From Spirogloea muscicola (lineage: Eukaryota; Streptophyta; Zygnematophyceae; Spirogloeales; Spirogloeaceae): a stretch of DNA of 30,698 bases. Shown piece after piece: positions 11,352 through 19,768 of the stretch. A program made the translations under genes and the position numbers. The stretch is from positions 80,347-111,044 of the forward strand of contig WELB01000127.1 in NCBI GenBank assembly GCA_009602725.1. The letters run 5' to 3'. The stretch's first letter is position 1. Every line of letters begins with the position of its first letter. Under the pieces are notes generated by a model. It made no database searches. It was not told the DNA's origin and saw only the letters and a list, made by a program, of their open reading frames with translations.

Positions 11352-11640
11352 CTTTGTAAAATGCTGCGGTCTCTCGATGGAGATCCACATGATATTTGCG
11401 CCACAATAGAGCTCCACTGATAGCGACGAGTAGTCCATTGCGTATCTCGGAGAGAAGACTGTATCTCACCCTGCGTGCCTGCAAGACAAGACAACCTGGT
11501 TGTCATTTCCTGGAGTGATGTGATGTCTCTGAAGGCCCCATAGAAGTCTGTCAGACTGCCAGTTTTGGCCGTCTTGTCCTCAGAAAGGTAGATGTCGAAG
11601 TAGCTAGTTGCGAAAACAGTCGTAGTCAGGTGGTCTCGTT
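11352..11640 (-). CDS. Probable coding exon(s) of an unrecognised minus-strand gene
   Basis: Two overlapping stretches in different minus frames look coding. Upstream, about 11640-11470, reads TSYFDIYLSEDKTAKTGSL then DFYGAFRDITSLQ and ends at a strong donor (CAGG/GTGAGA). Downstream, 11478-11352, starts after a TTGTCTTGCAG acceptor and reads LLSEIRNGLLVAISGALLW then RKYHVDLHRETAAFYK before a GTACAT donor; it contains a hydrophobic segment. The two cannot be adjacent exons because the acceptor of the second lies inside the first. Either one is chance, or they are alternative exons, or a frameshift has broken the gene. Family not recognised. Confidence 0.33.
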
Positions 11641-11897
11641 GTCAGCAGACCGCCTGACTTTCTGCGACAAGAAAGACGTGTAAGAAGGCATGATCACATT
11701 ATAGACGGGTAGCAAACAGAAGCTTTGGCCTGCAGCATGAGTATTCCCGAAAGGCCTGCTGGTGACCTGGTGACCCATGGACGCTGCTGCTGCAAGTCGA
11801 GCATGCGCAGGCGCCATTTCTGCAGAAGCAATGCCGAGTTGGTCTGCGCCTGTCTGTGCATCGCTTGCAAGCGCTGGCTCGAAACCGAGTGCACCCT

Positions 11898-11925
11898 GTG
11901 CACCAAGAGTGCACTCTTGGTGCAC
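11898..11925. repeat. Perfect 28-bp palindrome built from TGCAC units
   Basis: The 28 bases GTGCACCAAGAG-TGCA-CTCTTGGTGCAC are identical to their reverse complement. Flanking sequence continues the pattern: another GTGCAC lies before it, and CAAGTGCACTCTCAGTGCACTGAGAG follows, which includes a second imperfect palindrome. It could extrude as a cruciform or bind a dimeric protein. Confidence 0.95.
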
Positions 11926-11954
11926 CAAGTGCACTCTCAGTGCACTGAGAGAAA

Positions 11955-12003
11955 GAGTCTCCAGTAGAGGGCGATGGCTGTGATTTGCGAGCCCAGCAAG
12001 AGA
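11955..12003 (-). repeat. Degenerate R2 repeat copy, inverted
   Basis: The stretch GAGGGCGATGGCTGTGATTTGCGAGCCCAGC resembles the reverse complement of the R2 core (compare GAGGGCGATGCTGTGAGAGGCCAGCCC near 18990). Several mismatches suggest an older copy. Confidence 0.45.
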
Positions 12004-12049
12004 AGAGAACAATCTTCGAAGGTGCCAGAGAAGCGCTGAAGCTCACAGC

Positions 12050-12328
12050 GACTCAAGTAGAGCCACACGGCTAGAAGGCCGGAGCCACAGGCGCAGGTGC
12101 AGCGGCAGCGAGCTTGATGGCGAGCGCTCAAGCCGGGTCGCCGAGGCCGCGCGCCTTAGCCGGCGGCGGTGGCGGCGGCGGCGAGGAGGGGCCTGCAGGC
12201 TGTGCATGTCCGGCGCTCGGGGAAGCGGTGGGCTGGCCAATGCCACTGCGGCTTCGTGCCACCGTGGACCATCCGGGGTACAGTGCTCGGGTCGGGCTCC
12301 AAGGAACAGCTTCTTCCCCGTCATTCCT
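12050..12328. other. GC-rich island, likely promoter or first exon of an unresolved gene
   Basis: A block of high GC and GGC repeats with ATGs on both strands, resembling the first-exon islands of the confirmed genes in this window. On the plus strand it reads MASAQAGSPRPRALAGGGGG, which is low complexity. It could equally be the 5' end of the minus-strand coding piece near 11.4-11.6 kb. I could not choose. Confidence 0.3.
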
Positions 12329-12388
12329 CTTTCTTTGGCTTGGGATATTGTCCATTCTTTTTGGGCTGCCTTTGCCAGCCACTCTTCT
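12329..12388 (+). repeat. Repeat copy near-identical to 15921-15983
   Basis: The segment CTTTCTTTGGCTTGGGATATTGTCCATTCTTTTTGGGCTG, followed by CTTTGCCAGCCACTC, recurs almost unchanged at 15921-15983. It overlaps the R2 family (TTGTCC...GGGCTGG...CCAGCC) and forms a short hairpin through GGCTGG/CCAGCC. Confidence 0.8.
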
Positions 12389-12429
12389 CTAAGTCAGGCC
12401 TCCGGCTTTCGTGGCGGCGCTCCAGCTCC

Positions 12430-12478
12430 CCAAGTTAGCTTGTCAGATTTGTTTGTGCTCACCCGTGGGTACTAATGT
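12430..12478 (+). mobile_element. Retroelement 3'-tail fragment
   Basis: A plus-strand frame here ends SLSDLFVLTRGY followed by a stop. The minus-strand remnant at 16267 ends SDLYVLTRGY and stop, with matching nucleotide sequence (GTGCTNACNCGTGG). The shared end suggests two insertions of one family, here reduced to the last few codons. Confidence 0.45.
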
Positions 12479-12540
12479 CATCTTAGGTACCTTAGATTAG
12501 GTCTCCGTATTATGTAGCATTGTTTAGTCTGCACTCGACT

Positions 12541-12745
12541 CTGCCTGAACAATGTATTGGCTTGAATTGGCCTCCCTTTCAATTCATGCGCCCCGCGCGC
12601 CTTCTCTCTATGGGCGAGCACCTTCTTTAGTGGGGCCCTTCTCTCGCTTTTCACAGCACCTCGCCCCCCTGGGAAACGAAGAAAGGACGCGTCCAGGAGA
12701 GGGCGGTGGCTTTGAGAGGCCAGCCCAGAAAAAAGACCAAAGCTA
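12541..12745. mobile_element. MITE-like element: R1 left end plus inverted R2
   Basis: It begins CTGCCTGAACAATGTATTGG, the same sequence seen inverted at 16076-16093, and continues with the R1 body (CCTCCCTTTCAATTCATGCG then CCCGCGCGCCTTCTCTC). It ends with an inverted R2 core (GAGAGGCCAGCCCAGAAAAAAGACCAAAG). No protein is encoded. The lack of coding capacity, short length and repeated copies fit a miniature inverted-repeat element. Confidence 0.6.
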
Positions 12746-12784
12746 AGGTAAGGTCCCCCTTAGCCAGCTCATTACCCAGTTAAC

Positions 12785-12925
12785 AGGACATTTGTTAGGC
12801 TACAATTGGTATCCCTTTCAATTCCATGCACACCGCGCGGCGTCTCTCAGGTAAGCTTTGGAAAAGCTTACTTCTTCCAATGTACGGCAATGGGTGAGAC
12901 GCCAGCCCAAAGGAATGTACAAGGT
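12785..12925. repeat. Degenerate R1/R2 copy with nested hairpin
   Basis: An R1-like body (GGTATCCCTTTCAATTCCATGC then ACCGCGCGGCGTCTCTC) is followed by a perfect 9-bp hairpin at 12851-12871 (GTAAGCTTT, loop GGA, AAAGCTTAC). The hairpin is nested within a second inverted pair (GGCGTCTC and GAGACGCC). An R2-like GCCAGCCCAAAGGAATGTACAAGG follows. Confidence 0.6.
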
Positions 12926-13822
12926 CCGATGCATTCAGTAGACGAGCGCAGCGAGTTTGTCAGCCTAGGGTCCGGCCTGTTGGCAATAAGCTAGCCACGC
13001 GCTGTGACCCGCAATCGGACCCCTCAAACGACGAGCATGTAGAGTCTGCTAGACTTGGAGCTTCTCAACTCAAACAGCCAGCGCACTTGTATCTTGGCCC
13101 TTTCGGCAGTCACCTTGTTGTTGTTGACAGCCGCTGACAGAGGCTTGTTTTGTCCTCCTTCGCCTCTCCCTGGACAAGCGTGCAGAGGACAAGGGATGCT
13201 GGGCACACCGACAACTTCTGAGGCCTGCTACACCATGTCTGTTTTGAGCATCTGCTATCTGCTGCTTTTCATGTCACTAGCAAGGAGTGGGCTGTGGAAC
13301 AGCCCTGTAGCATCAGCTGCAGCAGGTTCTGCTCTAGGGGTCATGATTGCACCGGTGCTCAGATTGACGGTGTTGGCAGAGTACCGGCCTAGCACCAACA
13401 CTCTTGACAATTTGGTAGTATGCTAAGTGCCTGCAGCAGTTGGTCATGCTCTTAATGTGATTGCCAGTACCAGCTCGGCTAGGCTGTGGAAGGTGCTTAT
13501 GGCTGCCAATGAGCCTTGGATTCGAGAGGACCAAGTACTCGTTACTTGCTAGTCAAACAGCCGAAGCTTGGTGCACCATATACATTTGCCCTGTCAAACC
13601 TGTCACAAAATTGCTATGCATGCATGCAAAGAAACAACTAAAAGCTTCTCAGTCGGGCAAGATTGACTTTAAACATGGCCCCAGACAAGCCCTCAGAAAG
13701 ACTTCAAGTCTGTGCCAGGTTTCACAAACAATCAGCGCTGCAAGGCAACCTCACAAGTCCCAGAGTTAGGATGGTCTTAATGTGATGCTACTTGCATTGA
13801 GCTGACACTTGACAACCGGCAT
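12926..13822. other. Unresolved region
   Basis: A 123-codon plus frame (13055-13426) has two hydrophobic segments and the stretch NSPVASAAAGSALGVMIAP, but the opposite strand is also open over part of it (GRYSANTVNLSTGAIMTP). A second plus stretch at 13435-13550 reads GHALNVIASTSSARLWKVL. These might be exons of one gene, yet I found no consistent splice chain, so I do not call one. Confidence 0.25.
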
Positions 13823-14335
13823 TCAACTTATGACTGCAAAGTACGTCAAGACAGACCAGTAACATTGACTGCTTGCCAGCTTTTCATTGCGTCCCACTTG
13901 TTCCTCAAGGGTCTCACCTATTGCTGGCACTAGCAAACCAACTGCCTTTTGAAATCTGTTGGACACATACTGCTCAAAGGCCTCCCTCCTTGCGTCTGAG
14001 GAAATTCTTGCTTGCCCAAACATATGATTGAGCATATTTTTTTGATCGAGGCTGGCAGGTGCATGGAGACTCCGCGTAGCAACAGTAGAGCACAACATCA
14101 AGTCGGCCTTTCTGAGCTGCTGAGTAGTAACTACATCATGCTCCTTCAAGCTGCAGATCAATGAAAGAGCAAGGGTCAGCTGCATGCAGCATGCTTTTCT
14201 GTCATCGATATGACCAATGTCATCTCTATCCTGCCATCATTACTGATAAAGATGACAGTCGTAGATGTCCTTTACAACAATTTGTCAGTCTTTCCAGACA
14301 ATTTTGAATGTTGATATTCAGAGCAAGTGCTACAG
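13823..14335 (-). CDS. Partial minus-strand gene, family unknown (at least 2 exons)
   Basis: The main exon starts at 14150 after the acceptor TTGATCTGCAG and reads LKEHDVVTTQQLRKADLML, then LDQKNMLNHMFGQARISSD, ARREAFEQYVSNRFQKAV and GLLVPAI; it either splices at a GTGAGA near 13916 or runs to a stop at 13823. A likely preceding exon, 14257-14335, follows the acceptor CTCTCATTGCAG and reads VALALNINIQNCLERLTNC; its end phase fits the next exon, though its donor (CT/GTCATC) is weak. The 5' end was not found, and only about 90 bp remain before the stop of the 72-aa gene on the same strand. The helical, charged character suggests a soluble protein. Confidence 0.42.
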
Positions 14336-14423
14336 CTGCAATGAGAGGTCTGGGGCAAGTACCAAGGGTCGCTTGCCAGAGGACAAGCTAGGAATGCAGG
14401 TGCCCAGCTTCAGAATTGCCGTC

Positions 14424-15417
14424 TCATGTATGCTGCTGACGCGGTCCTAAGTCAGGACCAACATCCTGCGTATCATTGAAAAGGAAAGGCACTTAAAACC
14501 TGGTCTGTCGACCATGATCGGACCAGTTCGGCTGAAGGCACAACAACAGTCCTCAAGAGTGCTGCATGATTAGAACCTAGTGACTTCGACTTCTGCGAAG
14601 CCAGAAAAGAGCGATGTGTCACAGCCAGAGAAAGTGCGCTGCTGTTCTATTGACTGCCCACTCCCAGACCTATCTTACTGTCCCAATCGACAGGTTGAGA
14701 TTCCATATGTCAGTGAGAGCTTGCACTAGCCTCTTCGGAGCACAACAATAGATACCAGAGTGGAGGTCCGTTTTACCTTGGATCCAGAGTTCATGTAAGG
14801 GCCTCGCTGGACGGCCTGGGAGTTCAGTGGCTTCTCTGCGTCAATGATTGGCTTCTCTTGCCTCGATCTTCCATCACACACAGAAGCATCTGTATCAGCT
14901 AAGAGAGCAATGACGGGGGTGTGAACTTGAGTGTAGGTGTGGCGTGTAATACTGCTGAGAGTAGCCAGCTCTCTGACTGCCTGACCACCTTGCGCGCTGC
15001 AGCAGAAGAGGTGATTCCTGTTCTTTCCTACGGCAAGGTTAGCTACTGGGCAGTACGAGCAGCAGGCAGTCAAGCAGTCAGGTGGGCCACTGTTACCAGT
15101 CTGACTGATTTCAGCTTGTACCTAGGGTAAGCTTTCGAATCTGGAAGTGAGTTGCTCTCCTACTCTGAGGAGCCCCTGTTGCTGATGTGCCGCTCGCCCA
15201 GCTCTGCCAAGACCTTTGGGGCTAGAATTTCTCACTCACTGTCCCTACAAGGAGCGCTTTCCGCTTGAACAAATAAGAAGAACAAGACGGGAGCACCGCC
15301 TGCTGGGGCCCGGCAGCTTGGCCTGACTCACCTGAGCACGAAGGGAAAGGCGAGGCCCGCACAGGCGAAAGCGCCGAGGCCGGCGGCCAGGGCGAGGTTG
15401 GCCCCGCGGCCGGACAT
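14424..15417 (-). CDS. Small single-span membrane protein (72 aa, 3 exons)
   Basis: Minus-strand exons are 15332-15417, 14777-14867 and 14424-14465, joining in phase (2, 0) to give 72 residues. The N-terminus MSGRGANLALAAGLGAFACA continues into GLAFPFVLR, forming one hydrophobic segment (about residues 7-27) preceded by a basic residue. It is followed by a short hydrophilic tail with RQEKPIIDAEKPLN, then RGPYMNSGSKDVGPD. The layout and the GPYxNSGSKDVGPD end match my recollection of small conserved membrane proteins in plants and algae, likely of an organelle inner membrane, but I cannot name one with certainty. The exon 2 acceptor (GATGGAAG) is not a strong one, although its phase is the only one that keeps the frame. 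The first exon lies in a GC-rich island. Confidence 0.72.
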
Positions 15418-15690
15418 GACACCGCGGCAGGGGGCCCACTCCCCACTGATGGAAGCCTGGGACGAGGCGAGCCGGCTCGTTGCCGGCAAGCCTGTTGGCC
15501 GACTTGGTGCCAGGGCTCGTCGCAGGCGTTCAGGCGCCGGCTTGCTGGGGCGTCGTGTTCGCGTGCTTCAGTGTGCTGGCTGGACTTGCCTCCCTTTTAA
15601 GTACGCGCAACTTCAAGCAGGGCGCCTTCCCCCTGGAGACGCCTCCTTCGGCGCTTTGCTCTTCTTGTGCCCACTTCTGCGCACTGGCTT

Positions 15691-16093
15691 TTGCCTGAAC
15701 GGGGTGTTGGCTTAAATGGGCCTCCCTTTCAGGTGATGCGCACCGCGCGCCTTCTCTCGTCGCCAACGTTACATGCGCACGTTCCACACCCAGCACCCAG
15801 CTGGCTGAGAGAGAGAAGGCGCGCGGAGCGCATGCAACCAAAGAGAGGCCAATTCAAAGCCAATACAAGTCTTAGTCCTAGTCCACAGGCATGGACTGTA
15901 GTGTAGTACTTTTTCGGCACCTCTTTCTTTGGCTTGGGATATTGTCCATTCTTTTTGGGCTGGCTTTGCCAGCCACTCCTCTATGGGCGATTGATTCAAA
16001 TACACGAAATTCTCCTTATGGGCGAGCACTTTGTGTTAGCAGCTATAAATAAATAATAATAAAAATTTAAAAAGAAATACATTGTTCAGGCAG
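15691..16093. mobile_element. MITE-like element with terminal inverted repeats (R1 family)
   Basis: The left end TTGCCTGAACGGGGTGTTGG and the right end AATACATTGTTCAGGCAG are imperfect inverted copies of CTGCCTGAACAATGTATT. Inside lie the R1 body (15710-15760), an inverted R1 body (15803-15870, AGAGAAGGCGCGCGGAGCGC), and the block shared with 12329-12388. The pieces form a large internal hairpin. No transposase is present, so it would depend on one elsewhere. Confidence 0.65.
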
Positions 16094-16266
16094 AATCTAG
16101 TGCAGGATAAACTGGGCTATATAAACTAGAGAGCCACTTTGAGAGAGCCACCTTCTGTTAGGAAGAAAAATGCGTGTATATTAAGAGATGGGGAGGCCAT
16201 GTGTGGCCAAGTACAAAGGCAAGCACATTGGACAAATGTACGTCACCTGCTGCTAAGCTGACCCGC
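16094..16266. other. Short AT-rich spacer
   Basis: No exon or named feature is visible. It lies between the R1 element and the retroelement remnant and probably includes the 3' tail of the latter, which is read on the minus strand. Confidence 0.4.
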
Positions 16267-16935
16267 TCAGTAACCACGAGTCAGCACATAGAGGTCGCTA
16301 GCTGACGCTCGAATACCGGACGGCAATTGACTAGCTCTTGTGCCAGCAGCTAAGGCTCGACCAGCTTTCTGATGCAGAGCATACGCCTGAGCTCGTTGCA
16401 GACAGGTTGACACTCGACGTCGCAGAAATGACAGATAGGCTGCCGGCATACCCATCTGGGCTGGGAGCATATCCTCGCGTCGTGCATATCCCAGACTCGC
16501 TATGTTCTCGAGTAGGGTATGAAAGCGAGGACCCAAGCAGCCGAAAGTGTCGATTGCGGCCAGGAGGAGGTGGTCACTGCGGGGGTAGTCTGAGTAGTGT
16601 CGGAGCTTTTTCTGCTCAGCACCTCCCACTGCGTGGCCAGCAATGTGTGTGGAAGCGGAACTCTTGTATGCCTCAGTCACCACCACATCAACCAAATCTC
16701 GTGGGCCTCCGCCAGGTTGTACACCCACAATGTCCAGGGTGCGACGGTGATGGCCTCCCTGGGAATCCGTGGTGATGGGCATTACATTGCTCACTTCAAC
16801 GATGGCGCGGTAGCCGGCGTCGCGCATCAAGCCCGCCAGGGCGTCCCGTAGGAGATTGTGGACGCCCACCACCTCAGGGCCTGTGGGACACCGCAGCATG
16901 TGGGTGGCTAGGAAGAGGGTGTTCCTCGCACCCAC
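16267..16935 (-). pseudogene. Non-LTR-retroelement-like C-terminal fragment
   Basis: A 222-codon minus frame begins near GARNTLFLATHMLRCPTGPE, followed by VHNLLRDALAGLMRDAGYRA, a pattern (Cys then HN..RDAL) seen near the ends of retroelement polyproteins. Further on, RTLDIVGV and DLVDVVVTEAY fit the two beta strands of a PD-(D/E)xK restriction-like nuclease core (D in LDIV, D/E in VDVVVTE). The end SDLYVLTRGY is shared with the fragment at 12430-12475. No reverse transcriptase is encoded upstream (16936-17200 is low-complexity GC-rich), so the copy is 5'-truncated. The assignment rests on motif shape, not on a database match. Confidence 0.5.
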
Positions 16936-17201
16936 TCAGCAGGCCGCCTCGGGCCCCCACTCAGTCGGCCGCCTCGCGCCCTAGAGCCGGCGGCCGTCGC
17001 CGCCGGCGCGTCTGGCGCCCCCCTTGCTGAGCCGCGCCGCTCGCAGCGCACCAACGCACGCCGCGCGCCGGCATCAGCAGCTTCCTCGTCGCTGCACCAA
17101 GTTGAGCCAGCCGGAGCCTTGCCGGGCAGGCCGTGACTTGTCATCGCGACATCCACAGCCAGATGCTGTGCCTGCTTTACCTGCCTTGAGCTAGCAGTAC
17201 C

Positions 17202-17696
17202 ATGGGAGCGGCTTCCGAAGACGGCGCCGTCAGTAACGCGACCGAACCAGCAGGGCAACAGCGACTATCAGCTGCTCAATTTCAGCAGTGGAAGGCTGCC
17301 AAGGTAGCAACTCAAACTTGGGAAAAGTGCGATATGAAAGTACCGAATAGCAAAGCGAGATTCTGTGCAGCTTCCCGAAGCTGCATGAAGGATTGTCCTA
17401 CACGATCGTCATCTACAGTGGCCAACTGCTTCCACCGAGAGGGAGTGGAAACCTTGTAGGCAGAAAAGCGAGTCTTTTCAGCTACCAAACACCTTCATAG
17501 CCTTCGGCTGCAGGTGCTCACCCTGATCGATAGACATGGTTATCATGGTGTGCAGGATTTGAGGGCACAAGAAGCTGCTGAAGCTGCAGCCAAGCAACGG
17601 GCCCTTGACATTGCTGCAGGTCGGATCGCACGGAATGGCCGAGAGTTGTTTATACATGAGCCCTGGGTCTTTGATGATTCTCGATGGTGTGACTAA
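17202..17696 (+). CDS. Small protein resembling the ZC3H15/DFRP C-terminal domain (about 80 aa, 2 exons)
   Basis: Exon 1 is 17202-17303 (MGAASEDGAVSNATEPAGQQ then RLSAAQFQQWKAAK) with donor AAG/GTAGCA. Exon 2 most likely starts at 17556 after GGTGTGCAG and reads DLRAQEAAEAAAKQRALDIA then AGRIARNGRELFIHEPWVFD, ending near 17696; an alternative start at 17514 also keeps phase 0. ZC3H15 (Tma46) proteins end in a DFRP domain with a 'L..F..WK..K' segment, a charged helix, an Ala-Gly step, and GRE-x-F followed by an acidic or 'P.. DD' end; this protein has each part. It lacks the CCCH fingers of that family, which would be N-terminal. Those proteins bind DRG GTPases, which act on ribosomes; any such role here is inference. 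The retroelement remnant lies immediately upstream. Confidence 0.55.
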
Positions 17697-18880
17697 CAAG
17701 GAGCCTAATCACTTATTGTGAGGTGCCACCTACTCTGCCTGATGTAGGAGACCATATGGCTCCGTCCTCATGCAGATTTTGTAGAATTGATTATGTATAT
17801 CAACTTTAGGTCGTCCATTCCAGCGTGGCTTGTCTGGGAAGACTGTCTGATATTTGTCCTGTGATCAATATCGAGTCCTTCAAGCCAAAAAGGTGGCAGG
17901 CTGTTAATTTCATATTTCAAGCTTTGAGCAGCCTGCTGAAGTGCCACTTGAAGTGCCACAGATTCATGATGATTACACTGCTGGGCAGGGCTTCCAGTCC
18001 CTTGTCCTGCCCAAGCATCCGCAATAAGATGTGCATCAACAAGCATAAAGTCAGCCTCAAGGGGAAGGTTTATCTGCATGAAGTTGATATAGCAATTTGT
18101 AGCATTCATATTATGGACTTGGGTACACATGAGACTGATGCTTCGTATAGGAAATACAAGTTGAAAAGAGTCACATCAGCTAGAAAGTGCAAAGCACCAC
18201 CACTGACATCCGAGGAACAGACTTGTAGCCAAACTGTAACCAGAAAGGAGTAGAATATAAGGCGCTTGCTATTCTTTGATGTGGGCGCAGAAGCTTAGCT
18301 GCAAGGCTGAGATTGAGATTCAGCGAGCTGGCCTTTCGGTCACTACACATGAGTAGCACATTGACCACTTGTCCGAGACAGTGGGCCCTGGCTAGGCAGC
18401 GGCTGAGGGCTCAGGGCAAGGCCACCTGTCTTTGTATAGGCAGGAAAGCAAGCAATGATGAAACAGCCGAGGCCATGGAGAAGCGAGGAAACTCTTACCT
18501 TAAAAGGGACTGTGGCTGTAAGGGGCAAGCAAAGAGACGATTGGCACGAACTTTGCCAGGCAGGCAGTAGGTAAAGATGCAACTATATACAAGGGCAGTA
18601 GCTGTACTGAAGCAATTATATCGGAAAAGGACAAGGGGCCTCATTGGCCTATAACTGAAACTGGAATATGAGCTGCAAGCTCCTCAAACGTGATCAAATG
18701 CCAGTGGGCAATCAGTCCAACAGAAGGTGGAAAGCATGGTAAAGTAGGGCCAGGCGCACCTACTAACAGCCATCGCTCTGTTTGAAGGGCTCATTCTCTA
18801 GAAGTGAACTGAGTGCTATTTTGTCAAGCTTTGAACCGCGGCTGGTTCATCAGGGGTTATTGAGCAGCCTTCCACAGTCA
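17697..18880. other. Unresolved region
   Basis: A minus stretch around 17950-18090 reads INLPLEADFMLVDAHLIADA then VALQVALQQAAQSLKYEIN, between an ATGCAG acceptor and no clear donor; it may be one exon. A plus stretch at 18440-18570 (MEKRGNSYLKRDCGCKGQAKR) has coding flavour but no matching partner. No full gene can be supported. Confidence 0.25.
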
Positions 18881-18929
18881 CTGATTTGAATGCGGGTTTG
18901 CATGTTCCCCCTTTCCCTTACCAATTACT

Positions 18930-19145
18930 GGGCTGGCCTGTCACAGCCATCGCCCCGTTTGGAAAACTTTCTTTGTTCTCGTCCAAAGAGGGCGATGCTG
19001 TGAGAGGCCAGCCCAAAGCAAAGGACAAACCCAAAGTAGGCGAAAAGAGAAGAGCTTAGAAGGTCAATCTCGAAGTTCTGCCTGAACGATGTACTGGCTC
19101 AGCTTAGCCTCCCTCTCACTTCATGCGCACAGCACGCCTTCTCTC
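18930..19145. mobile_element. R2 hairpin pair followed by an R1 end
   Basis: GGGCTGGCCTGTCACAGCCATCGCCC at 18940-18965 is mirrored by GGGCGATGCTGTGAGAGGCCAGCCC at about 18990-19015, separated by about 30 bases: a strong stem-loop. An R1 end (TGCCTGAACGATGTACTGGC, then CCTCCCTCTCACTTCATGCGCA) starts at 19080 and runs to 19145. The copies repeat the R1-R2 pairing seen at 12541-12745 and 15691-15983. Confidence 0.65.
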
Positions 19146-19768
19146 CTCTCTCGCCTCGCGCCCTTTGAGACATGAGCGCAATTCTTTCCTTTGAGATAGC
19201 TGCTTCTTCAGATTTGTCGGCTAGCTTTTCCCAGCTTCGGCCCTCTTTGGAAGATTTATTTCTCTCGCCAGGATGCGGCGAATGGCCTCGGACGCGGGTC
19301 ACAGGCGGCCTGGTTGGCCGAACGCCCCCGGCCGTGGCGGCTCGACCTCCGCCATGCATGCTTCGCCGCCAGAGGTTCTTGCGCCGGCCCCGCCACTGCC
19401 GCCCTCCTCCCGCATCGCCGCCGCCGACGACGCGCCGCCGGGCGTGCAACTCTCCTTGTGCAGGCGCCTGCTCATGTGTATACTTTACGTCATTGCGGCT
19501 ACGGCGGCTGTCAATTAGTGCAGGTTAAGTAGCGGCTGTGCTTAGCATGCAGGACATACGGCTCGTCCTGCCTTGCGCTGCATCGCAGATGCGCGGTCCG
19601 CCTTATGCAACTTGCCTGACATAGAAGTCTGGACTGGAATCAACCTCCCGAGCCGGGGCAATCAGTGCTGATGCTGTGCATGTGTACAGGCTATTAGAGG
19701 CAGAGCTAGTGGCTTAAGCGAGAGCACTTGCTGAGCTCAAAGAGCTGCTGTGAAGCGCAGCTACATAC
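19146..19768. other. GC-rich block and spacer
   Basis: 19270-19510 is a GC-rich island, open in all plus frames (for example PLPPSSRIAAADDAPPGVQL). It resembles the first-exon islands of other genes and could be the 5' end or promoter of the cysteine-rich gene that follows, but no splice link to it was found. 19540-19768 shows nothing recognisable. Confidence 0.35.

Noticed and set aside
13055-13426. 123-codon plus frame with two hydrophobic segments, considered as a TIM17-like membrane protein
   Set aside because: The Gly/Ala pattern is suggestive only over about 20 residues, the opposite strand is also open, and no exon chain could be built.
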